A stretch of 42,913 nucleotides of DNA from NCBI GenBank assembly GCA_016218725.1, contig JACRDB010000166.1, positions 1-42,913 on the forward strand, in the 5' to 3' direction. Below, piece by piece: positions 15,728 to 23,019 of the stretch; position 1 is the first letter of the stretch, and each line of letters begins with the position of its first letter. Both the position numbers and the translations under genes were made by a program. The DNA is from Deltaproteobacteria bacterium. Lineage in GTDB: Bacteria > Myxococcota_A > Polyangia > Polyangiales > Ga0077539. Under the pieces are notes generated by a model. It searched no databases. It was not told the DNA's origin and saw nothing but the letters and a program-made list of their open reading frames with translations.

Positions 15728-16960
15728 GTGGGCCGCGGCGGACCATCTCGATTCGACAATCCACCTCCGGGCTGGGTCGGGGCCCGGGAGGCCGCCGCGC
15801 GCCTCGGGGTGCAGCCCGCCACGCTCTACACCTATGTCTCCCGCGGGTGGGTACGCACCGCGGGGGCCCGGCGCCAGAGGCTCTACGCCGTCGAGGACCT
15901 GGAGCGCCTCCGGGCTCGCCACGACGCCCGCGCGGGCCACGGCCCGGTGGCCGCCGGGGCCCTGCGCTGGGGCGAGGCCGTGCTCCAGACCCGGGTCTCG
16001 CAGGTGACCCCGGAGGGCCCTCGCTACCGCGGCCACGCGGCGCTGGCGCTCGTCCGCGTGGGCACCCCCTTCGAGGCCGTGGCCGAGCTCCTCTGGGGGG
16101 CGACCCTGGACGCCTCCCCCTGGGCCCCGTTGGACCCCGCGTGGGGGTCCCTGGCCGCCCTCCTCCCCCCGAGGGCCCCGGTGCTCCCGACGCTCCTGGC
16201 GGGCCTCGCGCTCCGCGCGCTGGACCCCGAGGCCCCCGACGACGGCCCCTCGGTGGCCCGCGACGCCCTCCGCGGGATGGCCCGGCTCCTCGGGAGATCG
16301 TTCGGTCACGAACAATCCATGGATACGACGTACCAACAACGCTCCATCGCGTCCATGGCATGTATATCGTTTGGTATCAAACCATTGCCCCTGGCGGTGG
16401 CCGCGCTGGACCGCTGCCTGGTGCTGGTGGCGGACCACGAGCTCAACGCGGGGACCTTTGCGGCGCGGGTGGCGGCGTCCGCGGGGGCGGGGCTGCGGGC
16501 GTCCATGGTGGCGGCGCTGGCGGCGATGACGGGGCCCCGCCACGGGGCCGCCAGCGACGCGCTGGAGGCCCTCCTCGGGGCGCACGCCACGCCCGAGGGC
16601 GCTCGGGAGGCGGCGCTGGGGGAGCATGCCCGGGGGGGCTCCCTGGCGGGCTTCGGGCACCCGCTGTACCCCCGAGGGGACCCTCGCGGGGCGGAGCTCC
16701 TGGGTCTGGCGGCGGAGCTGGGCGACGGCGGCGCCGCGGGGGCGGCGCTACGGGCGGTGAGCGAGGCCCTTGCGGGGGTGGGGCACCCCGCCCCGAACCT
16801 GGACGCGGGCCTGGTGGCGCTGCGGGCGGCGCTGGGGCTCCCTCGGGGCGCCGGGGCCGGGCTCTTCGCCCTCGGGCGCGGGGCGGGCTGGGCGGCGCAC
16901 GTCTTCGAGCAGCGGGCCGACGGGGCGTTGCTGCGCCCGAGGGCGCGCTACGTGGAGTGA
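15728..16960 (+). CDS. Citrate synthase-like protein with N-terminal helix-turn-helix
   Basis: A 410-residue fusion. Residues about 15-65 form a MerR/excisionase-type winged helix (VGAREAAARLGVQPATLYTYVSRGWV, ending LYAVEDLERLRARH). The rest is a citrate synthase fold with DHELNAGTFAAR, GFGHPLYPRGDP and NLDAGLVALRAALG, so the catalytic His and Asp positions are kept. HTH-citrate synthases are known in several bacteria; a metabolite-sensing regulator is a plausible role. Residues about 190-220 (SFGHEQS to SFGIKP) are an insertion relative to the expected fold, encoded by a palindrome-rich stretch of much lower GC that keeps the frame. GTG at 15728 was chosen because the upstream in-frame residues lack family character. 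Confidence 0.85.
   Translation: MGRGGPSRFDNPPPGWVGAREAAARLGVQPATLYTYVSRGWVRTAGARRQRLYAVEDLERLRARHDARAGHGPVAAGALRWGEAVLQTRVSQVTPEGPRYRGHAALALVRVGTPFEAVAELLWGATLDASPWAPLDPAWGSLAALLPPRAPVLPTLLAGLALRALDPEAPDDGPSVARDALRGMARLLGRSFGHEQSMDTTYQQRSIASMACISFGIKPLPLAVAALDRCLVLVADHELNAGTFAARVAASAGAGLRASMVAALAAMTGPRHGAASDALEALLGAHATPEGAREAALGEHARGGSLAGFGHPLYPRGDPRGAELLGLAAELGDGGAAGAALRAVSEALAGVGHPAPNLDAGLVALRAALGLPRGAGAGLFALGRGAGWAAHVFEQRADGALLRPRARYVE
16296..16317 (+). repeat. 22-bp palindromic repeat, copy C
   Basis: Arms GATCGTTCG and CGAACAATC flank a GTCA loop; 8 of 9 arm positions pair. It matches copy B at 18 of 22 positions. In-frame within the HTH-citrate synthase gene. Confidence 0.7.
16365..16386 (+). 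repeat. 22-bp palindromic repeat, copy D
   Basis: Arms TATCGTTTG and CAAACCATT flank a GTAT loop; 7 of 9 arm positions pair. It matches copy B at 16 of 22 positions and lies 47 bp after copy C in the same orientation. Confidence 0.6.
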
Positions 16961-16984
16961 CCGAGGGGGTGAGGTCGCCGTGTC

Positions 16985-17404
16985 CTAGCGCCGCCAGGAG
17001 CGCAGGAGCCGCACGAGGAGCTGCACGCCCTCGGGGCGCACCATGGCGCCGAAGGCGGGCATGCGCCCGCGGCCCTGGGTGATGGCGCGGGCGAGGTCCT
17101 CGTCGGTGCGGCTCCCCTGGAGCGTCGGGTCCGTCAGGTCCGCGGGGCGGAAGAGCGCCGCCTGGGGGCCGTCGCCCTGGCCGTGGGGGCCGTGGCAGCC
17201 CGCGCATTGGGCCCCGTAGAGCGCCTGGGCCGACGCCAGCGGGTCCCCGGAGGAGGGGCCCGAGGGGGCGCCCCCGGGGTCGTCGGCGCCGTGGCCGTGG
17301 TCCGCCGGGGTCCACTCGCGCAGGCCGTCGGGGCTCCGGCGGCAGCCCGCGGGGACCGCCCCGAGGCCCAGCGCCAGCGCCAGGGAGAGCGCTCCCCGCT
17401 TCAC
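16985..17404 (-). CDS. Cytochrome c family lipoprotein
   Basis: A 139-residue exported monohaem cytochrome c. The signal sequence ends in a lipobox (VPAGC, lipidated Cys at residue 21), followed by a His/Asp/Gly-rich linker. The haem-binding CAGCH is at 67-71 and the likely axial Met at 115 in RMPAFG, so it is a class I cytochrome anchored to a membrane on the periplasmic side and probably an electron carrier. The GTG at 17404 overlaps the thiC stop by 4 bp (GTGA). A functional link with thiamine synthesis is not obvious. Confidence 0.88.
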   Translation of the reverse strand: MKRGALSLALALGLGAVPAGCRRSPDGLREWTPADHGHGADDPGGAPSGPSSGDPLASAQALYGAQCAGCHGPHGQGDGPQAALFRPADLTDPTLQGSRTDEDLARAITQGRGRMPAFGAMVRPEGVQLLVRLLRSWRR

Positions 17405-18786
17405 TTTCCGGCGTCGGGCGAGGGGGTGAGCACCGGGAGCGCCCGCCGCGCCTCCTGGTCGGCGTTGTAGCCCTCCACCACGCGGTTCAGGTGCATGGAG
17501 CAGAACTTCGGGCCGCACATGGCGCAGAACTCCGCGCTCTTGAAGTACTCGTCGGGCAGGGTCTCGTCGTGGTACTCGCGGGCCCGGTCGGGGTCCAGGG
17601 CGAGCCGGAACTGCTCCTTCCAGTCGAACGCGTAGCGCGCGCGGGACAGCGCGTCGTCGCGGTCCCGCGCCCCGGGGCGGTGCCGCGCCACGTCCGCCGC
17701 GTGGGCCGCGATCTTGTACGCGATCAGCCCCTGGCGCACGTCCTCCGCGGTGGGCAGCCCGAGGTGCTCCTTGGGGGTCACGTAGCACAGCATCGCCGCC
17801 CCCGCGGTGCCCGCCATGGTGGCCCCGATGGCCGAGGTGATGTGGTCATAGCCCGGCGCGATGTCCGTCACCAGCGGCCCGAGGACGTAGAACGGCGCCT
17901 CGTGGCACAGCTCCATCTCCTTCTTGACGTTCATCTCGATCTGGTCGAAGGGCACGTGCCCGGGCCCCTCGATCATCACCTGGACGTCCCGGGCCCAGGC
18001 CCGTTTGGTGAGCTCCCCCAGGACCTTGAGCTCGGCGAACTGCGCCGCGTCCGAGGCGTCCGCCAGGCACCCGGGCCGCAGCCCGTCCCCCGCGGAGATG
18101 GTCACGTCGTAGCGGGCGCAGATGGAGAGCACGTCGTCCCAGCGCGCGTACAGCGGGTTCTCCGCCCCGTGCTCGATCATCCACTGGGCCATCAGGCTCC
18201 CGCCCCGGGACACGATCCCCGTCACCCGGTGCTGCACCAGCGGCAGGAAGGCCCGCAGCACCCCGGCGTGCAGGGTCATGTAGTCCACGCCCTGCTTCGC
18301 CTGGTGCTCGATCATCCCCAGGAGGTCGTCCGCCGTGAGCTTCGCCACGCTCCGGGTCTCCTGCACGGCCTGGTAGATTGGCACCGTGCCCAGCGGCACC
18401 GGCGAGTGGTCGATGAGCGCCTTGCGGATCCCGTCGATGTTGCCCCCGGTGGACAGGTCCATCACCGTGTCCGCGCCGTATTTCAGGCACACCCCGAGCT
18501 TGTCCAGCTCGCCCTGGGCGTCCCCGGTGACGGCGCTGTTCCCGATGTTCGCGTTCACCTTGCACGACAGCGCCACCCCGATGCCCATGGGCTCCAGGTT
18601 GGGGTGAGCCACGTTGGCCGGCACCACCAGGCGGCCCCGGGCCACCTCGTCCCGCACCAGCTCCGGCGTAACCTTCTCGCGCCGGGCGACGTACTCCATC
18701 TCCTCTGTGGTCACGCCCGCCCGGGCGTACCGGAGCTGCGTGGGGACCGAATCCTGAACCCTGCGGGCGATCCATGCGTGGCGCAT
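17401..18786 (-). CDS. thiC: Phosphomethylpyrimidine synthase ThiC
   Basis: A 461-residue radical-SAM enzyme that rearranges 5-aminoimidazole ribonucleotide into hydroxymethylpyrimidine phosphate for thiamine. The C-terminal [4Fe-4S] cluster motif is CAMCGPKFC (C-x2-C-x4-C). Other landmarks are NANIGNSAV, DTVMDLSTGGNID, GTVPIYQA, TLHAGV, SRGGSLMAQWM, SAGDGLRPGC, EGPGHVPFDQI and PLVTDIAPGYDHI. It lacks the long N-terminal domain of plant and some bacterial forms, like other short bacterial ThiC proteins. ATG at 18786. The 131-bp upstream region shows no recognisable TPP riboswitch core. Confidence 0.97.
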   Translation of the reverse strand: MRHAWIARRVQDSVPTQLRYARAGVTTEEMEYVARREKVTPELVRDEVARGRLVVPANVAHPNLEPMGIGVALSCKVNANIGNSAVTGDAQGELDKLGVCLKYGADTVMDLSTGGNIDGIRKALIDHSPVPLGTVPIYQAVQETRSVAKLTADDLLGMIEHQAKQGVDYMTLHAGVLRAFLPLVQHRVTGIVSRGGSLMAQWMIEHGAENPLYARWDDVLSICARYDVTISAGDGLRPGCLADASDAAQFAELKVLGELTKRAWARDVQVMIEGPGHVPFDQIEMNVKKEMELCHEAPFYVLGPLVTDIAPGYDHITSAIGATMAGTAGAAMLCYVTPKEHLGLPTAEDVRQGLIAYKIAAHAADVARHRPGARDRDDALSRARYAFDWKEQFRLALDPDRAREYHDETLPDEYFKSAEFCAMCGPKFCSMHLNRVVEGYNADQEARRALPVLTPSPDAGK

Positions 18787-18859
18787 GCTGGTGGCGGCTC
18801 CTTCGTGGCGTCGGGCCACACCGCCCGGACGCCCCACCCATGTAGTCCAGCACCCGCCC

Positions 18860-18886
18860 GGGGCGCAAGCGCCACCCTGGCGCCCC
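18860..18886. repeat. GC-rich hairpin in the thiC/cyclo-ligase intergenic region
   Basis: GGGGCGC at 18860-18866 pairs with GCGCCCC at 18880-18886 over a 13-base loop. It lies in the 131-bp divergent intergenic region, within the probable thiC leader. No function is assigned. Confidence 0.4.
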
Positions 18887-18891
18887 GCGCG

Positions 18892-18899
18892 TGGTATGA
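18892..18899 (+). promoter_or_regulatory. Possible extended -10 for the cyclo-ligase gene
   Basis: TGGTATGAA reads as an extended -10 (TG-n-TATGAA) about 19 bp before the ATG at 18918. No clear -35 is visible upstream because of the GC hairpin. Confidence 0.25.
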
Positions 18900-18917
18900 A
18901 GGCCCCTCCAGAGACCG

Positions 18918-19544
18918 ATGGAGCCCCAAGCACCGTATGGCCCCGAGGCCCTCGAGGCCCTCAAGCTCAAGGCCCGCGCCCACCTGCGCAAGAGCCTCCG
19001 GGCCCTGAGGGCCCAGCTCCCGCCGTCGGCCCGCGAGGCCCACGCCCGGGCCATCACCGACCGGGTGCTCGCCCTGCCCCCGTGGCGGGAGGCCCGGAGG
19101 GTAGCGCTCTACGCCTCGCTCCCCGACGAGGTGGACACCCAGGGGCTCCTGCGGGACGCCCGGGACCGAGGGCTCTACGTCGCCCTCCCCGTGGTGGACC
19201 GCGCGCGGGAGCGGATCTTCCTCCGGGAGGCGCTGGGGCCGCGGGGGCCCTGGGCGCTCACCCCGGGCGTCTGGGGCATCGCCGAGCCCGAGGAGGGCGC
19301 CCCGGAGGTGGACCCCGCCTCGCTGGACCTGGTGCTCGTGCCGGCGCTGGCGGCGGACCCCCGGGGGCACCGCCTGGGCTACGGCAAGGGCCACTACGAC
19401 CGCCTCCTTCCGCTGGCCGGGCGCGCCGTCCGGGTGGCGGTGCTCTTCGATTTTCAACTCGTCGCCGAGGTGCCCGACCTGGCCCACGACGCCACCGTGG
19501 ACTGGCTGGTCACCGAGCGCCGCGTGGTGCGCGGCACCCCGTAG
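18918..19544 (+). CDS. 5-formyltetrahydrofolate cyclo-ligase
   Basis: A 208-residue enzyme that converts 5-formyl-THF to 5,10-methenyl-THF with ATP, returning the stored folate to the one-carbon pool. Seen are the basic N-terminal helix (LRKSLRALRAQL), the substrate-binding LYASLPDEVDT, the LVLVPALAADPRGHRLGYGKGHYDR core motif and the C-terminal DWLVTE. Length is typical. ATG at 18918, diverging from thiC; rny follows 24 bp downstream. Confidence 0.94.
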   Translation: MEPQAPYGPEALEALKLKARAHLRKSLRALRAQLPPSAREAHARAITDRVLALPPWREARRVALYASLPDEVDTQGLLRDARDRGLYVALPVVDRARERIFLREALGPRGPWALTPGVWGIAEPEEGAPEVDPASLDLVLVPALAADPRGHRLGYGKGHYDRLLPLAGRAVRVAVLFDFQLVAEVPDLAHDATVDWLVTERRVVRGTP

Positions 19545-19568
19545 CACCACCCCAAAGGGAGCCTGCCG

Positions 19569-21410
19569 ATGAACCTGGGATCCATCGTTTCGGGCGCCGC
19601 CGTCGGCGCCGTTGCCTCGTGGGTCGTCGCCGCGCGCCGGGCGCGCGAGGCCGCGGAGGCCCTGCGCGCGGAGCACGAGCGCGCCGCCCGCGCCCGCGCC
19701 GAGGCCGAGGCCCTGCAGGCCGAGGGGCGCGCGCGCCTCGCGGCGCTCCAGGCCCAGCTCGACCAGTGCCTCCAGGAGCTGGAGGGCACCCGGGCCCAGC
19801 GGGAGACCGCCCGCGCCGAGGCCGAGGCCTTCCGACGCACGGCGGAGCTGTCCCAGCGGGAGGCCACGCTGCGCGCCCGGGAGGAGCTCCGCGCCGAGGT
19901 CGAGGCCGCCACCCGCGGGCGCGCCGAGGAGCTGGTGCAGGACGGCCGCCGGCGCGCCCAGGCCGCCGAGGCCGAGGCCCGCGCCCGGGGCGAGAAGCTC
20001 CTGGCGGACGCGCGGGTGAGCGCCCAGGAGGCGCTCTCCGAGGCCCGCGCGAGGCAGCAGGAGCTGGGCGCCCGGGAGGAGCACCTGGCCCGGCGCGAGA
20101 CCGCCGCGGTCCAGAAGGACGACGTGGTCCTCCAGCGCGAGCAAGACCTGTCGCGCCGGGAGCAGAGCCTCGGGGACCGGGAGCGCGCCGTCTCGCAGCG
20201 GGAGGCCGAGGCCGAGAGGCTCCTGGAGGAGCGCCGGCGCGCCGCGGAGGAGGACCGGAAGCGCGGCCAGGAGGCCGTCGAGCGCGCCGCGGGGCTCACC
20301 GCGGAGGACGCGCGCCGGGAGCTGGTGGAGGGCCTCCGAGACGAGGCCCGGCGGGCCGTGGCGCGGGAGGCCAAGGCCATCGAGGAGGCCGCGCGGGAGG
20401 AGGCCGAGAAGCGCGCCAAGCGCGTGGTGGGCATCGCGATCCAGCGCTACGCGGGGGAGTACGCGGGCGAGCGGGCGGTCACCTCGGTGACGCTCCCCAA
20501 CGACGAGCTCAAGGGCCGGATCATCGGCCGCGAGGGGAGGAACATCCGCACCTTCCAGGAGGTCACCGGCTGCGACCTGGTGATCGATGACACGCCGGAG
20601 ACCATCGTGGTGAGCAGCTTCGACCCGGTGCGCCGGGAGATGGCCCGGCTCACGCTGGAGCGGCTCATTCAAGACGGGCGCATCCACCCGACCAAGATCG
20701 AGGAGCTCTTCAACCGCTCCCGGGACGACGTGGAGCGGTCCATCCGCGAGGCCGCGGACCAGGCGGTGCTGGAGCTGGGGATCCCGAGGCTGCACCCGGA
20801 GCTCATGAAGATCGTCGGACAGCTCAAATACCGTTACTCCTACGCGCAGAACGTGCTGCGGCACTCCATCGAGGTGGGGCACCTGTGCGGGCTCCTGGCG
20901 GCGGAGCTGGGGCTCAACGCCAAGCAGGCCAAGCGCGCCGGGCTCCTGCACGACATCGGCAAGGCCGTCACCCACGAGATGGAGGGCGGCCACGCGGTCA
21001 TCGGCGCGCAGTTCGCCCGCAAGGCCGGCGAGGACGACGTGGTCACCAACGCCATCGCCGCCCACCACGACGACGAGCCCCCCCGGAGCCTCCTGGCGCA
21101 CCTGACGGCCGCCGCGGACGCCATCTCCGGGGCCCGACCGGGCGCGCGCCGGGAGATGCTCGAGGGCTACGTGCGCCGCCTGGAGGACCTGGAGCGCATC
21201 TGCTCCAGCTTCAAGGGCGTGGAGAAGAGCTTCGCCATCCAGGCGGGCCGCGAGGTCCGGGTGCTGGTGGAGCCCGGCGAGGTGGATGACGTCGGCGCCC
21301 TGGCCCTCTCCCGGGAGATCGCCCGCAAGATCGAAGAGGAGCTGGCCTACCCCGGCCAGATCCGGGTCACCGTGGTGCGCGAGACGCGCTCCGTGGACTA
21401 CGCGCGCTGA
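19569..21410 (+). CDS. rny: Ribonuclease Y
   Basis: A 613-residue membrane-anchored endoribonuclease that initiates mRNA decay. One N-terminal membrane segment (about 4-23) leads into a very long Arg/Glu/Ala coiled coil (about 25-290), longer than in typical 510-520 residue homologues. The KH domain (about 300-365) carries GRIIGREGRNIR, and the HD phosphohydrolase domain has H461-D462 in LLHDIGKA, with HSIEVGHL before it and HHDDEPP after. The C terminus (RVTVVRETRSVDYAR) matches the family. ATG at 19569; the stop is 4 bp from that of the convergent CAP-domain gene. Confidence 0.96.
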   Translation: MNLGSIVSGAAVGAVASWVVAARRAREAAEALRAEHERAARARAEAEALQAEGRARLAALQAQLDQCLQELEGTRAQRETARAEAEAFRRTAELSQREATLRAREELRAEVEAATRGRAEELVQDGRRRAQAAEAEARARGEKLLADARVSAQEALSEARARQQELGAREEHLARRETAAVQKDDVVLQREQDLSRREQSLGDRERAVSQREAEAERLLEERRRAAEEDRKRGQEAVERAAGLTAEDARRELVEGLRDEARRAVAREAKAIEEAAREEAEKRAKRVVGIAIQRYAGEYAGERAVTSVTLPNDELKGRIIGREGRNIRTFQEVTGCDLVIDDTPETIVVSSFDPVRREMARLTLERLIQDGRIHPTKIEELFNRSRDDVERSIREAADQAVLELGIPRLHPELMKIVGQLKYRYSYAQNVLRHSIEVGHLCGLLAAELGLNAKQAKRAGLLHDIGKAVTHEMEGGHAVIGAQFARKAGEDDVVTNAIAAHHDDEPPRSLLAHLTAAADAISGARPGARREMLEGYVRRLEDLERICSSFKGVEKSFAIQAGREVRVLVEPGEVDDVGALALSREIARKIEEELAYPGQIRVTVVRETRSVDYAR

Positions 21411-21414
21411 CGGC

Positions 21415-22449
21415 TCAGAACGCCCCGGTCCAGCCCTGGAGCCGGTCGTTTTCGAGGGCCACCTGCTGGCGCCGCGGGGGCTGCGGCCTCGCGGGCTGCG
21501 CGGGCGCCCCGATGGCCGGCAGCTCCACCTGGGTCACCCTCCCGGGCGCCGAGCGGCCGGGGTGGCGTGGCCTCCGCTGCGGGCGCGAGGGCGTGGCCGG
21601 GGCGGTGGGCGTGACGCCCGCGGCGTCCGCGCGGTCCCCGGTGGCGCACCCCGAGGGGGGCTCCGAGGGGTCCAGGACGGAGATCCCGGGCAGGCCCGTG
21701 GAGGCCCCTGGAGCCCCGTTGCGGGTCACCCGGAAGGTGCCGAAGGGGGTCACCACGTCCCAGGCGTCCGGCGAAGCTCCTGGGGCCGTGGGGCGCGGCA
21801 ACACCTGGACCCCGGGGAGCCCGCTCAACCCCGGGAGCTGCGGCAGCGCGCCGACGCCCGGGAGCTGCGGGAGCTGCGGGAGCTGCGGGAGGGACGGCAG
21901 TGCGGTGGTGGGCGCCGCGGGCGTGGGGGCCGGCGCTTGCGTGGCGGGGGAGGGGGCCGTGGGCGTGGCGGGCACTGCCACCGCGGGAGAAGCGCCGTTC
22001 GGGAAGAGCGCGAAGACCTGCGTCACGTAGAGCCCCCGGGGGCCCCGCACCAGGCCAACCCCCACGGAGCGCAGGTTCGGGTCCAGGATGTTCGCCCGGT
22101 GCCCCGGGCTCTGCAGGAGCGCGTCGAAGGCCCCGCGGGCGCTCTGGTTGAGCGCGATGTTCTCCGCCCAGCCCCGGACCTGGAGCCCCGAGGCCCGCAC
22201 CCGGTCGTCCGGCGAGCCCGTGGTGGGCGAGACGTGATCAAAGAAGCCCTGCCGGGCCATGTCCGTGCTGTGCCCCTCGGCCAGCGCGTCCAGCCGGGGG
22301 TCCGCGGCCATCGCCGCGAGCCCCTGCTGCGCCCGGGCCGCGTTGATCCAGGACACCATCGCCGGGGCCTCCCCGCGCTCCACCGTCTGCGCCGCCGCGC
22401 CGCGGGCAAACAACAGCACCGCACCTACATGGATGTACAGTGTACGCAT
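21415..22449 (-). CDS. Secreted CAP/SCP-domain protein
   Basis: A 344-residue exported protein. A short signal peptide (about 1-20, ending RGAAA) precedes a CAP domain (about 28-150) with VSWINAARAQQGL, the HSTDM and DHVSP stretches, GWAENIAL, HRANILDPNLRSVGVG and the closing YVTQVFA. The second half (about 160-344) is a low-complexity Pro/Ala/Leu linker with repeated LPQLP units and a basic Pro/Gln-rich tail. Bacterial CAP domains are extracellular and of mostly unknown activity. ATG at 22449; an upstream in-frame ATG (MVSQGVPTM...) would lengthen the signal region. Confidence 0.85.
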   Translation of the reverse strand: MRTLYIHVGAVLLFARGAAAQTVERGEAPAMVSWINAARAQQGLAAMAADPRLDALAEGHSTDMARQGFFDHVSPTTGSPDDRVRASGLQVRGWAENIALNQSARGAFDALLQSPGHRANILDPNLRSVGVGLVRGPRGLYVTQVFALFPNGASPAVAVPATPTAPSPATQAPAPTPAAPTTALPSLPQLPQLPQLPGVGALPQLPGLSGLPGVQVLPRPTAPGASPDAWDVVTPFGTFRVTRNGAPGASTGLPGISVLDPSEPPSGCATGDRADAAGVTPTAPATPSRPQRRPRHPGRSAPGRVTQVELPAIGAPAQPARPQPPRRQQVALENDRLQGWTGAF

Positions 22450-22518
22450 TGTCGGGACTCCCTGCGAGACCATCGGGGAGCCCTTCATGCACGCCGGGGA
22501 CCGGGGAGGCCTTGCAAA

Positions 22519-22547
22519 AAGTCCAATGATTTCCGCACCCCTGTCAA
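22519..22547 (-). promoter_or_regulatory. Possible promoter for the CAP-domain gene
   Basis: On the minus strand a perfect TTGACA (22547-22542) is followed after 17 bp by GGACTT (22524-22519), a weak -10. The surrounding bases are much more AT-rich than the neighbouring genes. A transcript from here would have a leader of roughly 60 bases. Confidence 0.35.
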
Positions 22548-22595
22548 CGCCAGGAGACACCCCACCTGGGGGTACCGGGTCACGTGGCCCCGGGG

Positions 22596-22988
22596 TTACG
22601 GTGTGCCGTTGGGTTTACGCTTCCGGGTCTTGCCGGCGGTGGCGGCCGTGGCGGCGGGTTCGCCGTCGGCCTGGAGGGCGGGGGCGTCGGACTCATTGAC
22701 GAGCTTCTTGAGCTCCTTGCCGACCTTGAAGAAGGGCAGGCGCTTGGCCTCCACCGCGACGGTCTCGCTGGTGCGGGGGTTCCTGCCCGTGTAGGGCTTG
22801 TAGTCCCGCACGGTGAAGCTCCCGAAGCCCCGCACCTCGATGTGCTCGCCGCGCCGGAGGGAGTCCGCCATGCTGGCGATCACGCAGTGGACGACCAGCT
22901 CCGCCCGGCTCTTGGTGATCTTGGATCGGTGTGCGAGCAGCTCGATCAGCTCGGACTTCGTCACGGTGTCGCCCTCCCGCTTGCGCAT
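22596..22988 (-). CDS. HU/IHF-family DNA-binding protein
   Basis: A 130-residue nucleoid protein closest in pattern to the IHF beta subunit: TKSELIELLAHR at the N terminus, VRGFGSFTVRDYKPYTGRNPRT with the DNA-intercalating RNP loop, and VEAKRLPFFKVGKELKKLVN. It should bend DNA as a dimer. It carries an extra C-terminal tail of about 35 residues, Ala-rich and ending in basic KTRKRKPNG, absent from ordinary IHF. The ATG at 22988 is used; GTG at 22964 would give the classical short N terminus, and ATG at 23021 would overlap the start of the divergent amidohydrolase gene. Confidence 0.9.
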   Translation of the reverse strand: MRKREGDTVTKSELIELLAHRSKITKSRAELVVHCVIASMADSLRRGEHIEVRGFGSFTVRDYKPYTGRNPRTSETVAVEAKRLPFFKVGKELKKLVNESDAPALQADGEPAATAATAGKTRKRKPNGTP

Positions 22989-23019
22989 TGGAACGACAAA
23001 CGAGTCTACGTTCAGGGTC

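Larger units (their letters stand above)
16296..16390. repeat. Palindrome-rich in-frame insertion in the HTH-citrate synthase gene
   Basis: Three palindromes stand in a row: copy C (16296-16317), a longer stem with CCATGGA at 16317-16323 pairing with TCCATGG at 16352-16358, and copy D (16365-16386). The stretch is clearly more AT-rich than the gene around it and encodes about 30 residues that interrupt the helix region before the catalytic DHELNAGTF motif. There is no stop codon in the gene frame. Architecture resembles the protein-coding palindromic elements known from Rickettsia, but sequence identity to those is not claimed. Confidence 0.75.

Noticed and set aside
15749..15770. Possible further copy of the 22-bp palindrome at the start of the HTH-citrate synthase gene
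   Set aside because: Only scattered matches after inserting a gap, and the arms do not pair.
16296..16390. Frameshift or pseudogene in the HTH-citrate synthase
   Set aside because: The frame stays open through the insertion and the catalytic motifs on both sides are in the same frame.
18787..18917. TPP riboswitch upstream of thiC
   Set aside because: Neither the CTGAGA core nor the conserved pyrophosphate-binding helix sequence could be found on the thiC-sense strand; only a GC hairpin is present.
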